Shown here piece after piece: positions 25,499 to 33,482 of a stretch of 46,595 nucleotides of DNA (position 1 is its first letter; every line of letters begins with the position of its first letter). Both the position numbers and the translations under genes were made by a program. The notes beneath the pieces are model-generated. The model was given only the letters and a program-made list of their open reading frames with translations, had not been told where the DNA came from and searched no databases. Origin of the DNA: Verrucomicrobiota bacterium (lineage in GTDB: Bacteria > Verrucomicrobiota > Verrucomicrobiia > Opitutales > Opitutaceae); the NCBI GenBank assembly GCA_023416735.1, contig JAEZGX010000031.1, positions 1 to 46,595 on the forward strand, read 5' to 3'.

Positions 25499-26743
25499 TC
25501 AGTCGTTTTGGGCCGCTTCGCGTGCGGCGGCCTCGCGGAGACGGTCTTTCTTGCTCTTGCGTTTGCCCTTGATGCCTCCGGTTGGCGGCGGTGGCACGTC
25601 GAAGTGGGTCGGTTCGAAGCCTGGGATGTGCTCGCGCGGGAGGGCGAGGCGGTGACGCTTTTCGATTAGTCGGAAATGTGCGTGGGTTTCCGCGCTGATG
25701 AAGCTAATGGCGACGCCGCTTTGGCCGGCGCGACCGGTGCGTCCGATGCGATGCGTATAGTCCACGGCGGAGCGCGGAAGGTCGAAGTTTACGACGACGG
25801 GGAGTTGCGCGATGTCGATGCCGCGCGCGGCGAGATCGGTGGCGATCAACACCTGCACGCGACCGGCTTTGAAATCGGCGAGCGCTTGGGTGCGTGCGCC
25901 CTGGCTGAGCTCGCCGTGAAGGGCGGCAGCGGTGAGGCCGGCACGGCGGAGTTTTTCGGCAACATGTTCGGTGGCGTATTTGGTGGCGACGAACACGAGC
26001 ACGCTCGGCCAGGCGTTTTCCTCGACGAGATGGCGGAGCAGTTGAGTGCGGCGCGGCGCGTCGACCTCGATCGCGCGCTGGAGAATATCCGGAGTGGTCG
26101 CGGGAGCAGCGGGCACATCGAGTCGCACGGGGTCGCGCAACAAGGTGGAGGCCAGCGTTGCGACGGCGGGTGGAAACGTGGCCGAGAACAGCAGATTTTG
26201 GCGGTGCTCGGGGAGAAGGGAAACGATCCGGTTCATCTCGGCGCTGAAGCCGAGGTCGAAAAGGCGGTCGGCTTCGTCGAGCACGAGGACGGATGTGTTC
26301 GCGAGCGAAAGTGCGTTGTGGTCGATGAGATCGAGCAGGCGCCCCGGCGTGGCGATGACGATGTCGGCTCCGCCGCCGAGCGCCATCATCTGCGGATTGA
26401 TGGAGACGCCGCCATAGACGACCAAGGTTTTCAGTGGCTGGGTCAGGAAGCGCGAGAAGCGTCGGAACGCTTCACCGATCTGCAGCGCGAGCTCGCGGGT
26501 CGGCACGAGGATGAGCGCCCGCGCGAAACGGCCGCGTGGGCGGGTGTTGCGCGCGAGCAACTGGATGACGGGCAGGGCGAACGCGGCGGTCTTGCCTGAA
26601 CCGGTTTGGGCGGAGGCCCATACATCTTGGCCGCGCAGGATGGCGGGGATGGCGCTGATCTGGATCGGCGTGGGATCGGTGTAGTCGCGTTCCGCGACGG
26701 CGCGCAGCAAGGGAACGGAGAGTCCGAGGTCGGTGAAAGTCAT
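25499..26743 (-). CDS. DEAD-box ATP-dependent RNA helicase (RhlE-like)
   Basis: A 414-aa helicase with all motifs: Q-motif (PTPIQISAIP), Walker A AQTGSGKT (45-52), PTRELALQ, TPGRLLD, DEAD (156-159), SAT (187-189), then the C-terminal RecA fold with ATDLAARGID and HRIGRTGRAG. A basic tail (KGKRKSKKDRLREAAARE, from about 390) fits the RhlE group. RhlE-type helicases remodel ribosomal and messenger RNA. It lies 30 bases after the short S4-domain gene, suggesting joint expression of two RNA-binding proteins. Confidence 0.92.
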   Translation of the reverse strand: MTFTDLGLSVPLLRAVAERDYTDPTPIQISAIPAILRGQDVWASAQTGSGKTAAFALPVIQLLARNTRPRGRFARALILVPTRELALQIGEAFRRFSRFLTQPLKTLVVYGGVSINPQMMALGGGADIVIATPGRLLDLIDHNALSLANTSVLVLDEADRLFDLGFSAEMNRIVSLLPEHRQNLLFSATFPPAVATLASTLLRDPVRLDVPAAPATTPDILQRAIEVDAPRRTQLLRHLVEENAWPSVLVFVATKYATEHVAEKLRRAGLTAAALHGELSQGARTQALADFKAGRVQVLIATDLAARGIDIAQLPVVVNFDLPRSAVDYTHRIGRTGRAGQSGVAISFISAETHAHFRLIEKRHRLALPREHIPGFEPTHFDVPPPPTGGIKGKRKSKKDRLREAAAREAAQND

Positions 26744-26773
26744 GACGGGAAAGGAGCCGAACCCAAAGGCGGC

Positions 26774-26947
26774 TCAGGCCAGTTCTACGAGGAGAGTCTG
26801 GCCGTTGAGTTGCACGCTGCCTTCGGCGACGAGCTGCTTGGCCTCGCCACCGCTCGCGGCGAGCCCGGCGAACTTGATGAACTGGCAGAGTTCGATGGGG
26901 ATTTGCCTCACCTTGACGGCGCGGGCGGGAGTGGAGGCGTTGGCCAT
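26774..26947 (-). CDS. Short S4-domain RNA-binding protein (YbcJ-like)
   Basis: A 57-aa protein: MANASTPARAVKVRQIPIEL, then CQFIKFAGLAASGGEAKQLV and AEGSVQLNGQTLLVELA. The core LCQFIKFAGLAASGGEAKQLVAEG (read in parts) matches the RNA-binding loop of stand-alone S4 proteins such as YbcJ. Those usually run to about 70 aa, with an Arg/Lys-rich stretch between the NG turn and a terminal GQT(L/F)xV strand. Here the NG turn joins directly to QTLLVELA, as if about 15-20 codons were lost in frame. ATG at 26947; the stop lies 30 bases before the helicase ATG. Confidence 0.75.
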   Translation of the reverse strand: MANASTPARAVKVRQIPIELCQFIKFAGLAASGGEAKQLVAEGSVQLNGQTLLVELA

Positions 26948-27073
26948 TTCACACGGTGAAGGTGGGCCGGAAATCAGTCCACCTTCGCTTTGAGAAAGAG
27001 GGGAATTGCGGGCGGGGTAAAACCGAGTTCGGTTCGCTGCGTCTTGCTAGGCACTGTTTCTCCCTTCCCCACC

Positions 27074-28288
27074 ATGAAATACGTTCTCGTTGCCGGCGCG
27101 CTCTGCGCTCTTTTCACCGCCACGTTGTTTGGCGCTCAGTCTGGTCTTCTCGACAAAGATGGAAATCCCGCGGGGTTTCGCACGCTGGCGATCGGCGATC
27201 GCGCGCCGGACTTTACGCTACCGGGAATCGATGGGCGGGATTGGTCGCTGAGCGATTTCGACCAATACGACGTGCTCATGGTGCTGTTTACGTCGAATCA
27301 CTGCCCAACCTCGCACGGCATCGAGGAGCGGTTGAAAAAGCTGCGGGCGGATATGCGCGGGAAAAGTTTCGGCCTGGTGGCGATCAATCCGAATCATCCG
27401 GATGGGTTGCGCTTGGATGAACTCGGGTTCGGCGAGTTCAACGATTCGTTTGAGGAAATGAAGCCCTACGCGGAGCAACAAGGTTGGGATTTCCCGTATT
27501 TGTATGATGGAGACAAACAACTCACGGCGCGCGCGTATGGCTGTCTGGCGACGCCGCATGTGTTCATCTTCGATAAGGAGCGGCGGCTGCAGTATGCGGG
27601 GCGCTTTGACGATTCGCGTTTTGCGGACGAGTCGACGGTCAAATCACCTGATGCGCGCAATGCGCTGGAGGATCTTTTCGCGGGGCGCCCGGTGAAGACG
27701 GCCCTGACGAGGCCGCATGGTTGCTCGACGAAATGGCGGGAGAAGAAAGCGGAGAACGTGGCGGTCGAGAATTCGTGGAAGAGCCTGCCGGTGACGCTCG
27801 ATCGCATCGACGCGAAAGGCGTGGCCGAGCTGCGAGCGAACGCGACGAACAAGTATCGTTTGATCAACGTGTGGGCGACCTGGTGCGCGCCCTGCGTGGA
27901 GGAGTTTCCGGTGCTCGTGTCGTTGTCGCGGCAGTTCGACATGCGCGATTTCGAGCTGATCACGCTCACGGTCGATGACGTGAAGCAGGAAGGGAAAGCG
28001 AAGGCGTTTCTCGAGCGGATGCACGCGGGACTGACGCGGAATGGGGAGCGTTTGTTGAAACGCGAAGGGAAGGGCCGGACGACGAATCACTACTTGGTCA
28101 CCGAAGCCAGCAGCGATGCGCTGTTCGCGGCGCTCGACGATCAGGCGCCGGGGCCGATTCCGCACACGGTGTTGGTGGCGCCGGGCGGAGAGATTGTGTG
28201 GCGGCACAATGGCGTGATCGATCGGGAGACGACCGTGAAGGTGATCGCCGATGCGATGACGCGGTATTATCAGCCGGATAGGAACTGA
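27074..28288 (+). CDS. Exported tandem thioredoxin-fold protein (peroxiredoxin-like plus TlpA-like)
   Basis: A 404-aa protein with a signal peptide (about 1-20). The first domain (about 38-180) is AhpC/TSA-like, with APDFTLPGIDG and a single-Cys motif HCPTS (Cys77); a second Cys lies in YGCLATPHVF (Cys157). The second domain (about 240-400) is TlpA-like with a full WCAPC (Cys271/Cys274) and the cis-Pro region IPHTVLVAP. It probably acts in periplasmic thiol redox or peroxide handling. The ATG at 27074 is used because the signal peptide begins there. Confidence 0.82.
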   Translation: MKYVLVAGALCALFTATLFGAQSGLLDKDGNPAGFRTLAIGDRAPDFTLPGIDGRDWSLSDFDQYDVLMVLFTSNHCPTSHGIEERLKKLRADMRGKSFGLVAINPNHPDGLRLDELGFGEFNDSFEEMKPYAEQQGWDFPYLYDGDKQLTARAYGCLATPHVFIFDKERRLQYAGRFDDSRFADESTVKSPDARNALEDLFAGRPVKTALTRPHGCSTKWREKKAENVAVENSWKSLPVTLDRIDAKGVAELRANATNKYRLINVWATWCAPCVEEFPVLVSLSRQFDMRDFELITLTVDDVKQEGKAKAFLERMHAGLTRNGERLLKREGKGRTTNHYLVTEASSDALFAALDDQAPGPIPHTVLVAPGGEIVWRHNGVIDRETTVKVIADAMTRYYQPDRN

Positions 28289-28307
28289 GGTTTGAACCGT
28301 CCGCGAT

Positions 28308-28333
28308 GGAGTGAGGCGCGAAGTCCTCGCTCC
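28308..28333 (+). terminator. Hairpin after the tandem thioredoxin gene
   Basis: A 9-bp stem with one G-T pair (GGAGTGAGG 28308-28316 with CCTCGCTCC 28325-28333) and 8-nt loop, 20 bases past the stop codon. No T-run. Confidence 0.35.
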
Positions 28334-28404
28334 GCCGCCAACGAGCAATCTCCTACAAGCGGCGGGCGCGTTAGCCGGAGATTCTTCGGAGGGATCCGCC
28401 TTGG

Positions 28405-28962
28405 TCAGCTAGCTCGCCGGTAGTGCATGGCGATCGCGCCATTGTAGAGCGGGTTGGCCGAGACCAGCTCAAGCCGTCGTGTGCTGGGTATCCCGCCCTG
28501 GTAGAGAGTTGGGCCATGTCCGGCGATCCTAGGATGGACGAGGAACTTGTAATCATCGATCAGATCGAGCCGGTCCAACTCGGTAGCGAGCTTGCTGCTC
28601 CCGAGGAGCACGCCGGACGGGGTCGCGTCCTTGAGCTTCTGCACGCCCGTGCGCAGGTCGCCAGCGAGGTGGTAGCTGTTGGTCCACGGAAAGTCCTTGC
28701 GCGTAGAGGACACGACGTGCTTCGGCTTGGCCTCCAGCTTTGTCGCCCAGTCGCGCATCGCGCTGGGCGCCGCCACGTCGCCGCGCGCGACTGCGGGCCA
28801 GTAGCTCTCCATCATTTCGTAGGTGACGCGGCCCCACAGCATCGCGCCGCTCTCGTCCATGAGGCGGGTGAAGAACGCATGCGTCTCTTCGTCGGCGATT
28901 CCCTCCTCGTGGTCGACGCAGCCATCCAAGGTGACGTTGATGCTAAAGGTCAGAAGTCCCAT
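28405..28962 (-). CDS. Dihydrofolate-reductase/RibD C-terminal-like reductase
   Basis: A 185-aa member of the RibD C-terminal/DHFR superfamily (PF01872), close to the YwjB/YyaP kind. Motifs: FSINVTLDGCVDH (6-18), MLWGRVTYEMMESYWP, KHVVSSTRKDF, GVLLGSSKLATELDRLDLIDDY (in parts) and LVHPRIAGHGPTL. An NAD(P)H-dependent reductase role is inferred; the substrate is unknown. The ATG at 28962 starts the first beta-strand; the upstream open frame is not conserved-looking. It lies 76 bases after arsC in the same direction, so read-through from the ars operon is possible. Confidence 0.8.
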   Translation of the reverse strand: MGLLTFSINVTLDGCVDHEEGIADEETHAFFTRLMDESGAMLWGRVTYEMMESYWPAVARGDVAAPSAMRDWATKLEAKPKHVVSSTRKDFPWTNSYHLAGDLRTGVQKLKDATPSGVLLGSSKLATELDRLDLIDDYKFLVHPRIAGHGPTLYQGGIPSTRRLELVSANPLYNGAIAMHYRRAS

Positions 28963-29038
28963 GCGGCGAGTCTGGCCGCGCGCTTCTAGTCCGTCTAGTA
29001 GCGCAGAAAAGTTTCGGGGAGAAAGCAGACGAGCGCGA

Positions 29039-29473
29039 CTAGAGACTTGCCCCGGCGCGCAGGCCCGCACCGTAGGCTCTGAATACTAAGCTGATCTGAT
29101 CTCGGACCCGACGAAACTCCGCGAGGACTTCAGCTTCGGTGCCGGTTGCATGTGCCGGGTCGTTGAATCCCCAGTGATATCGATTCACCTGACCGGGATA
29201 CCTGGGACAGGCTTGGTCGGCGTTTCCGCAGACCGTGATAACCGTGTGGATGTTCTGAGTGAGAAACTGGTCCATGTGCTTGGAGTGATGATGGGAGATG
29301 TCGATATCCACCTCCTTGAGCACCTCGATCGCTTTCGGATGGACGTAGCCGGCGGGTCTCGAGCCCGCACTGCAGACATCGACGAGATCACCGACTTCGG
29401 CTTTGAGGATACCTTCGGCCATGTGGCTGCGGCAGGAGTTGCCCGTGCAGAGGATGAGGATCTTGGGTTTCAT
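29039..29473 (-). CDS. arsC: Arsenate reductase, thioredoxin-coupled (low-MW phosphatase fold)
   Basis: A 144-aa enzyme with the P-loop CTGNSCRS (Cys9, Arg15) and the redox pair Cys82 and Cys89 (VCGNADQACP). This spacing matches the thioredoxin-linked S. aureus type: Cys9-equivalent attacks arsenate and the disulfide shuttles to Cys82/Cys89. It reduces As(V) to As(III) for export by the upstream Acr3. The ATG at 29473 overlaps the acr3 stop (ATGA). An upstream in-frame start would run inside acr3 and is not needed. Confidence 0.94.
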   Translation of the reverse strand: MKPKILILCTGNSCRSHMAEGILKAEVGDLVDVCSAGSRPAGYVHPKAIEVLKEVDIDISHHHSKHMDQFLTQNIHTVITVCGNADQACPRYPGQVNRYHWGFNDPAHATGTEAEVLAEFRRVRDQISLVFRAYGAGLRAGASL

Positions 29474-30549
29474 CTGTGAGTGGGGCCCAAGACGAGCTGA
29501 TACCAGCGTCGGGAGGCATTGCAGGCGTGGCACACCGACAGCATGACAGGAACCTCTACGAGCACGCCGACGATCGTGGCTAATGCGGCGCCCGAGGTCG
29601 GGCCGAAAAGCGTAATCGCGACCGCCACCGCCAACTCGAAAAAGTTGCTCGCGCCGATCAATGCTCCGGGCGAGGCGACGTTGTGGGGCACTTTTAGTGC
29701 CCTCATTACCAAGTAAGTGAGGCTAGAGTTGAAATACACCTGGATCGTGATCGGCACCGCGAGCAGCACGACGGCCAGCCAGTTCTCGAGGAGGTTCTGC
29801 GCCTGAAATGCGAAGATGAGAATCAGCGTCGCGAGGAGGGCGAAGATCGTCACCGGCTTGAGCACCGGCAGGAAGGATTCGGCGAACCACCTTTCACCTT
29901 TCGTTCGCAGCAGAATGGTCCGGCTGAGCCAACCAGCCATCAGAGGGACGACGATGAATACGATGACCGATGTGACCAACACGCCTTTGGGCACGACCAC
30001 GCCGCTGACTCCGAGGAACATGACGATCGGAGCGAATGCGATCAGCATGATGAGATCGTTGATGGCAACTTGCGCGAGTGTGTAGGCGGAGTCGCCGTCC
30101 GTGAGGTAACTCCAGACGAACACCATCGCGGTGCAGGGTGCGGCGGCGAGAATGATGAGACCGGCGATGTAGTCGCGGGCGGCTTCGGGTGGGATGAGAC
30201 CCCAGCTCTCGCTGAAGAGCACGCGAATGAAAACCCAGCCGAGAAATGCCATCGAGAGGGGTTTGATCAGCCAGTTGACCCCGAGCGTGACGAAGAGGCC
30301 GGCCGGTCGCTGCGCGACGCCGCGCAGGCCGCCGAAGTCGATCTTCAGCATCATGGGATAGACCATGAGCCAGATCAGCACTGCGATGGGCACGTTGACA
30401 TTCGAGTCGCGGCCGAATTCCCACCGGCTCAAAGCGGCGGTCGTGGCGGGCATCAGTTTTCCGAGGGCGACACCTGCCACCATGCAAAGCAGGACCCAGA
30501 TCGACAGGTAGCGCTCGAAAAAATCGAGCCGCTTGGGGGCTGTGGTCAT
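29470..30549 (-). CDS. acr3: ACR3-family arsenite efflux transporter
   Basis: A 359-aa permease with 10 transmembrane helices. The conserved cysteine needed by Acr3 is in ILAAAPCTAMVFVWS (Cys139), and the conserved Glu is in GASNFFELAVAVA. It extrudes arsenite across the inner membrane using the proton gradient. The start lies 4 bases after the arsR stop and the 3' end overlaps arsC, so the genes are tightly co-expressed. Confidence 0.94.
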   Translation of the reverse strand: MTTAPKRLDFFERYLSIWVLLCMVAGVALGKLMPATTAALSRWEFGRDSNVNVPIAVLIWLMVYPMMLKIDFGGLRGVAQRPAGLFVTLGVNWLIKPLSMAFLGWVFIRVLFSESWGLIPPEAARDYIAGLIILAAAPCTAMVFVWSYLTDGDSAYTLAQVAINDLIMLIAFAPIVMFLGVSGVVVPKGVLVTSVIVFIVVPLMAGWLSRTILLRTKGERWFAESFLPVLKPVTIFALLATLILIFAFQAQNLLENWLAVVLLAVPITIQVYFNSSLTYLVMRALKVPHNVASPGALIGASNFFELAVAVAITLFGPTSGAALATIVGVLVEVPVMLSVCHACNASRRWYQLVLGPTHR

Positions 30550-30553
30550 CGGG

Positions 30554-30928
30554 TCAACAACACTGAACGGCCGGATCGCGAACGCACTCCGGAGTGTCCG
30601 GTCCGAAAGAATTGCGCAGCTTTTTCAAGCGGGCCGAATCGTCGCGGAATATCTTCTCTTCGCGGGCGCAGTCCTGAAGGCACGCGAGATTTGTCTCGAG
30701 CGACTTCGGGGATTGGTCGGGCAGGCGATAGATGATCATGTTGGCGCAACGCTCGGTGAGAACGACGCCGTGTTCCCGCAGGTAGCGGAGGTGCTTCGAG
30801 ATTTTCACCTGCGGTTCCTTAAGGACCGTCTGGAAGTGGCAGACGCACAGCGGGCCGCTGAGCAACAGGTGCAGAATGCGCAGCCGCGTGCGGTCGCACA
30901 TGCACTCGTAGATGGTGACCAGGTCCAT
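30554..30928 (-). CDS. arsR: ArsR-family arsenite-responsive repressor
   Basis: A 124-aa winged-helix repressor. The metalloid-sensing motif is LCVCHF (Cys28 and Cys30), close to the ELCVC motif of classic ArsR. The DNA-recognition part is KISKHLRYLREHGVV with the wing ERCANMIIYRLP. Cysteines 9 and 11 and a terminal CC may add ligands. The ATG at 30928 fits the family N-terminus (MDLVTIYECMCDRTR); an upstream in-frame ATG at 31012 overlaps the preceding gene. Sits between the DUF6428 gene (8 bases) and acr3 (4 bases). Confidence 0.92.
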   Translation of the reverse strand: MDLVTIYECMCDRTRLRILHLLLSGPLCVCHFQTVLKEPQVKISKHLRYLREHGVVLTERCANMIIYRLPDQSPKSLETNLACLQDCAREEKIFRDDSARLKKLRNSFGPDTPECVRDPAVQCC

Positions 30929-30936
30929 GTTCCCCC

Positions 30937-31401
30937 TCAGCAGCAGCTCGCGGCGTTGTTGGCTCCACAGTGACCTGACGATTCGACGTCGCAGGTCTCT
31001 TTCGCCAGGCAATCGGTATGCTTGTCGGTGAGATGAAACCGGATCACGCCGTCGCTTGGTTCGGCATGGGAAATGCCGAATTGCGACACAACGCAGCCCT
31101 CATACTCGATCTCGATATCGAGGTCGCGCGGCGGCAGCACAGTGCGGGCGGCAAGTCCCAGAATGGAGCCGAGCTTTCCGGCGGAAAGTCGGTGATCCGG
31201 GTCGCTCGCGGATACCCACGCCTGCAGCTGCACGGTTTCGGAGGTGCGCTCTGTTCCTCCGCAGTCGATGAAACGTTTCGTCACGTGACCGACTTCAGTG
31301 ATGTGGAATTCGGGCGGAATGCGTTCGCCGTCATCGAAAACAAATTCGAGGAGGGATGCAGGTTGCGCTGAAAGCGCGGCTTGGAACTCGGAAACCTTCA
31401 T
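30937..31401 (-). CDS. DUF6428-like protein with Cys-rich tail, first gene of the ars operon
   Basis: A 154-aa protein that looks like the DUF6428 family found beside arsR in Bacteroidota and Verrucomicrobiota. The start is MKVSEFQAAL...LEFVFDDGERIPPEFHITEVG (in parts) with a conserved FIDCGGT (Cys47). The C-terminus has five cysteines in 24 residues (Cys131, 137, 145, 153 and 154) ending in CC, suggestive of metalloid or metal binding. No catalytic motif is visible. It is the promoter-proximal gene, 8 bases before arsR. A sensor, chaperone or carrier role is inferred only from place and cysteines. Confidence 0.75.
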   Translation of the reverse strand: MKVSEFQAALSAQPASLLEFVFDDGERIPPEFHITEVGHVTKRFIDCGGTERTSETVQLQAWVSASDPDHRLSAGKLGSILGLAARTVLPPRDLDIEIEYEGCVVSQFGISHAEPSDGVIRFHLTDKHTDCLAKETCDVESSGHCGANNAASCC

Positions 31402-31412
31402 GCCTGCCGAGG

Positions 31413-31434
31413 AATATGCCGTTGGGGGTATATT
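31413..31434 (-). promoter_or_regulatory. Candidate ArsR operator / ars promoter
   Basis: An AT-rich inverted repeat AATAT-N12-ATATT just 12-33 bases before the first ars gene, in otherwise GC-rich DNA. ArsR boxes are usually AT-rich dyads overlapping the promoter, so the location fits autorepression. The dyad is short. Confidence 0.35.
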
Positions 31435-31514
31435 GCAATTACAAGCTGAGAGAGCGGCGGAGCAGATGGGAGCTTTGAAGCTCAGTGGCTGGGGCGAGGG
31501 TTTCGGAAAGAAAA

Positions 31515-31538
31515 AGCCGCCGCGTGGCCGCGGCGGCT
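31515..31538 (-). terminator. Intrinsic terminator of the RNase E/G gene
   Basis: A perfect 10-bp GC-rich stem (AGCCGCCGCG with CGCGGCGGCT; 31515-31524 and 31529-31538) with a 4-nt loop, followed on the - strand by TTTTCTTT. It lies 77 bases past the stop at 31616. Confidence 0.85.
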
Positions 31539-31615
31539 GAGTGGGGAGAAAGAGAAAGATAAAGAGGAAAGAGAAAGAGGATTCGGCGCCGCTGAACGCG
31601 GCCCGAAATCATCTT

Positions 31616-33370
31616 CTACCGATACTCTTCGCCGGTGAGGGCGTTGATGATTTTGAAATTCTCCACGTGATAGTTGAGGTCAGCGCGGAAGGCTAATTTC
31701 ACGCCGTAGAGTTTCTCCATGCGAACGAGCAATTCGGCGTCTTCGCTGCGGAGACGTTCGAGGATGCTCGGGTGGACGAGGACGCGGAGGGAATATTCCT
31801 TGCCGTCGTTGCGCAGCTGGAGGCGGCGGACGACGGAGCTCAGCTTGCGCTGGAGCTCGACCGACATCGTTGTAGCGGATTTCACGATACCACGGCCGCG
31901 GCAATACGGGCAGTCGGTGTAGAGGTTGGACGACAAGCTCTCCTGCTGGCGCTGGCGGGTCATCTGGAGGATGCCGAGCGTCGAGATCGGGAGGATGTGG
32001 TTCTTCGCTTTGTCGGAGGCCATTTCCTGCACCATCTTTTCGTAGACGGCGTTGCGATGGCGGCGCTCCTTCATGTCGATGAAGTCGATGATCACGAGGC
32101 CGCCGAGATTCCGGAGGCGGATCTGGCGGGCGATCTCGGTGGCGGCTTCGAGGTTGACGGCGTAGATGACGTTTTTCTCGTCGCCGCCGCGGCTCTTGTG
32201 CGAGCCGGTGTTCACGTCGATCGAGATGAGGGCTTCGGTTTCGTCGATGACGATTTCGCCGCCGGACGGAAGCGGAACCTTGCGCTGGCCGGTTTGCTCG
32301 ATCTGGCGCTCGATGTTGAAGCGTTCGAAGATCGGGATGCTGTCTTTATACAACGCGATCTTGGAGGCGGAGCGCTTGGAGATTTGGGCGACCAGCGACT
32401 GGGTGCGCTCGTGGTCTTCCTTGGAGTCGATGAGCACGCGGTCGACTTCTTCGGTGAGGAAGTCGCGGACGGTGCGCTCGACGAGGTCGGGCTCTTGGTA
32501 GAGACAGGACGGCGCGCGTTCGGACTGCATCTTGTTTTGGATGTCCTGCCAGGTTTTCAGCAGGATGTGCAGGTCGCGGACGAAGTAGCGGGATTTTTTG
32601 CCCTCGCCGGCGGTGCGGACGATGACGCCCATGCCCTCGGGGATGGTGAGCTCGTTGATGAGCTGTTTGAGGCGTTTGCGCTCGTTGGGGTCTTCGATTT
32701 TGCGCGAGATGCCGCAGCCATCGGAGAACGGCGTGAGGATCAGGTAGCGGCCGGGGATCGAAAGATTGGTGGTGGTGCGCGGGCCTTTGGTGCCAATCGG
32801 GCCTTTCGTGACCTGGATCACGATGTCGGTGCCCGGCGGATACATCTGGGGGATGTCCTTGACGGTGGGCTCGGCAGGGCGGGGCGGGGCGTTTTTCTTT
32901 TTGTTAACGCGGACGACCTCGACGGAGGAGTCGGCGGCGGCGGGAAGCATGTCCCAGTAATGGAGAAACGCGTTCTTGGTGTAGCCGATGTCGACGAAGG
33001 CGGCTTTGAGGCCGGCATCCAGATTTTTGATACGGCCCTTGTAGATGGCGCCGACCATGCGGTGGTCGGACTCGCGTTCGATTTCGAACTTCTCGAGGCG
33101 GCCGTCGACGAGGAGGGCGACGCGTTTTTCCAGCGGCTCGGAATTGATGATGAGCTCGCGGTAGGAACCTTTTTCCTTCTGGAAGACGGAGAGAATTTTT
33201 TGAAGGAGGGGGCGTTGCTTGGCGCGCTCGGCGGCGCCGGCTTTGAGCTCGGCGGCGGTGACGGGCGTGGACTCGAGGGGAGTCGGCGGATTAACGAGTT
33301 CTTCGTCGTATTTGCGGGCAACGTCCGGAGCGGAGCCCGGGTTGGATGACTGCGATGGTTGATCGCTCAT
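31616..33370 (-). CDS. rng: Ribonuclease E/G family endoribonuclease
   Basis: A 584-aa RNase G-like enzyme: disordered N-terminus (1-50), RNase E start (YRELIINSEPLEKRVALLVDG, in parts), S1 domain (about 100-215, AAFVDIGYTKNAFLH), a 5'-sensor/RNase H-like region, the catalytic Asp residues in SIDVNTG and VIIDFIDM, and the Zn-link CPYCRG (needed for tetramer formation). There is no long RNase E scaffold domain, and the S1 region carries an insert with KKKNAPPRPAEP. The role is RNA processing and decay. It follows rodA in the same direction with a 96-base gap. Confidence 0.92.
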   Translation of the reverse strand: MSDQPSQSSNPGSAPDVARKYDEELVNPPTPLESTPVTAAELKAGAAERAKQRPLLQKILSVFQKEKGSYRELIINSEPLEKRVALLVDGRLEKFEIERESDHRMVGAIYKGRIKNLDAGLKAAFVDIGYTKNAFLHYWDMLPAAADSSVEVVRVNKKKNAPPRPAEPTVKDIPQMYPPGTDIVIQVTKGPIGTKGPRTTTNLSIPGRYLILTPFSDGCGISRKIEDPNERKRLKQLINELTIPEGMGVIVRTAGEGKKSRYFVRDLHILLKTWQDIQNKMQSERAPSCLYQEPDLVERTVRDFLTEEVDRVLIDSKEDHERTQSLVAQISKRSASKIALYKDSIPIFERFNIERQIEQTGQRKVPLPSGGEIVIDETEALISIDVNTGSHKSRGGDEKNVIYAVNLEAATEIARQIRLRNLGGLVIIDFIDMKERRHRNAVYEKMVQEMASDKAKNHILPISTLGILQMTRQRQQESLSSNLYTDCPYCRGRGIVKSATTMSVELQRKLSSVVRRLQLRNDGKEYSLRVLVHPSILERLRSEDAELLVRMEKLYGVKLAFRADLNYHVENFKIINALTGEEYR

Positions 33371-33457
33371 TTTGGGTATCGGGTGTGTTGAAGACGGGGA
33401 CCCCTAGAGCGGCAGGTGCGGCGCAGGAAATTCCGGCAGGGCGGTGCATAGCGCGAA

Positions 33458-33482
33458 GAAGGGATTTCATGCGAAATCCTTC
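33458..33482 (-). terminator. Hairpin overlapping the rodA stop
   Basis: Arms GAAGGGATTTC and GAAATCCTTC (one bulged G) enclose ATGC across the rodA stop codon, followed by TTCTTC on the - strand. A weak terminator or 3'-end stabiliser. Confidence 0.35.

Noticed and set aside
31772..33349. Long + strand open frame opposite the RNase E/G gene
   Set aside because: Acidic low-information translation; the - strand encodes a complete RNase G-like enzyme.
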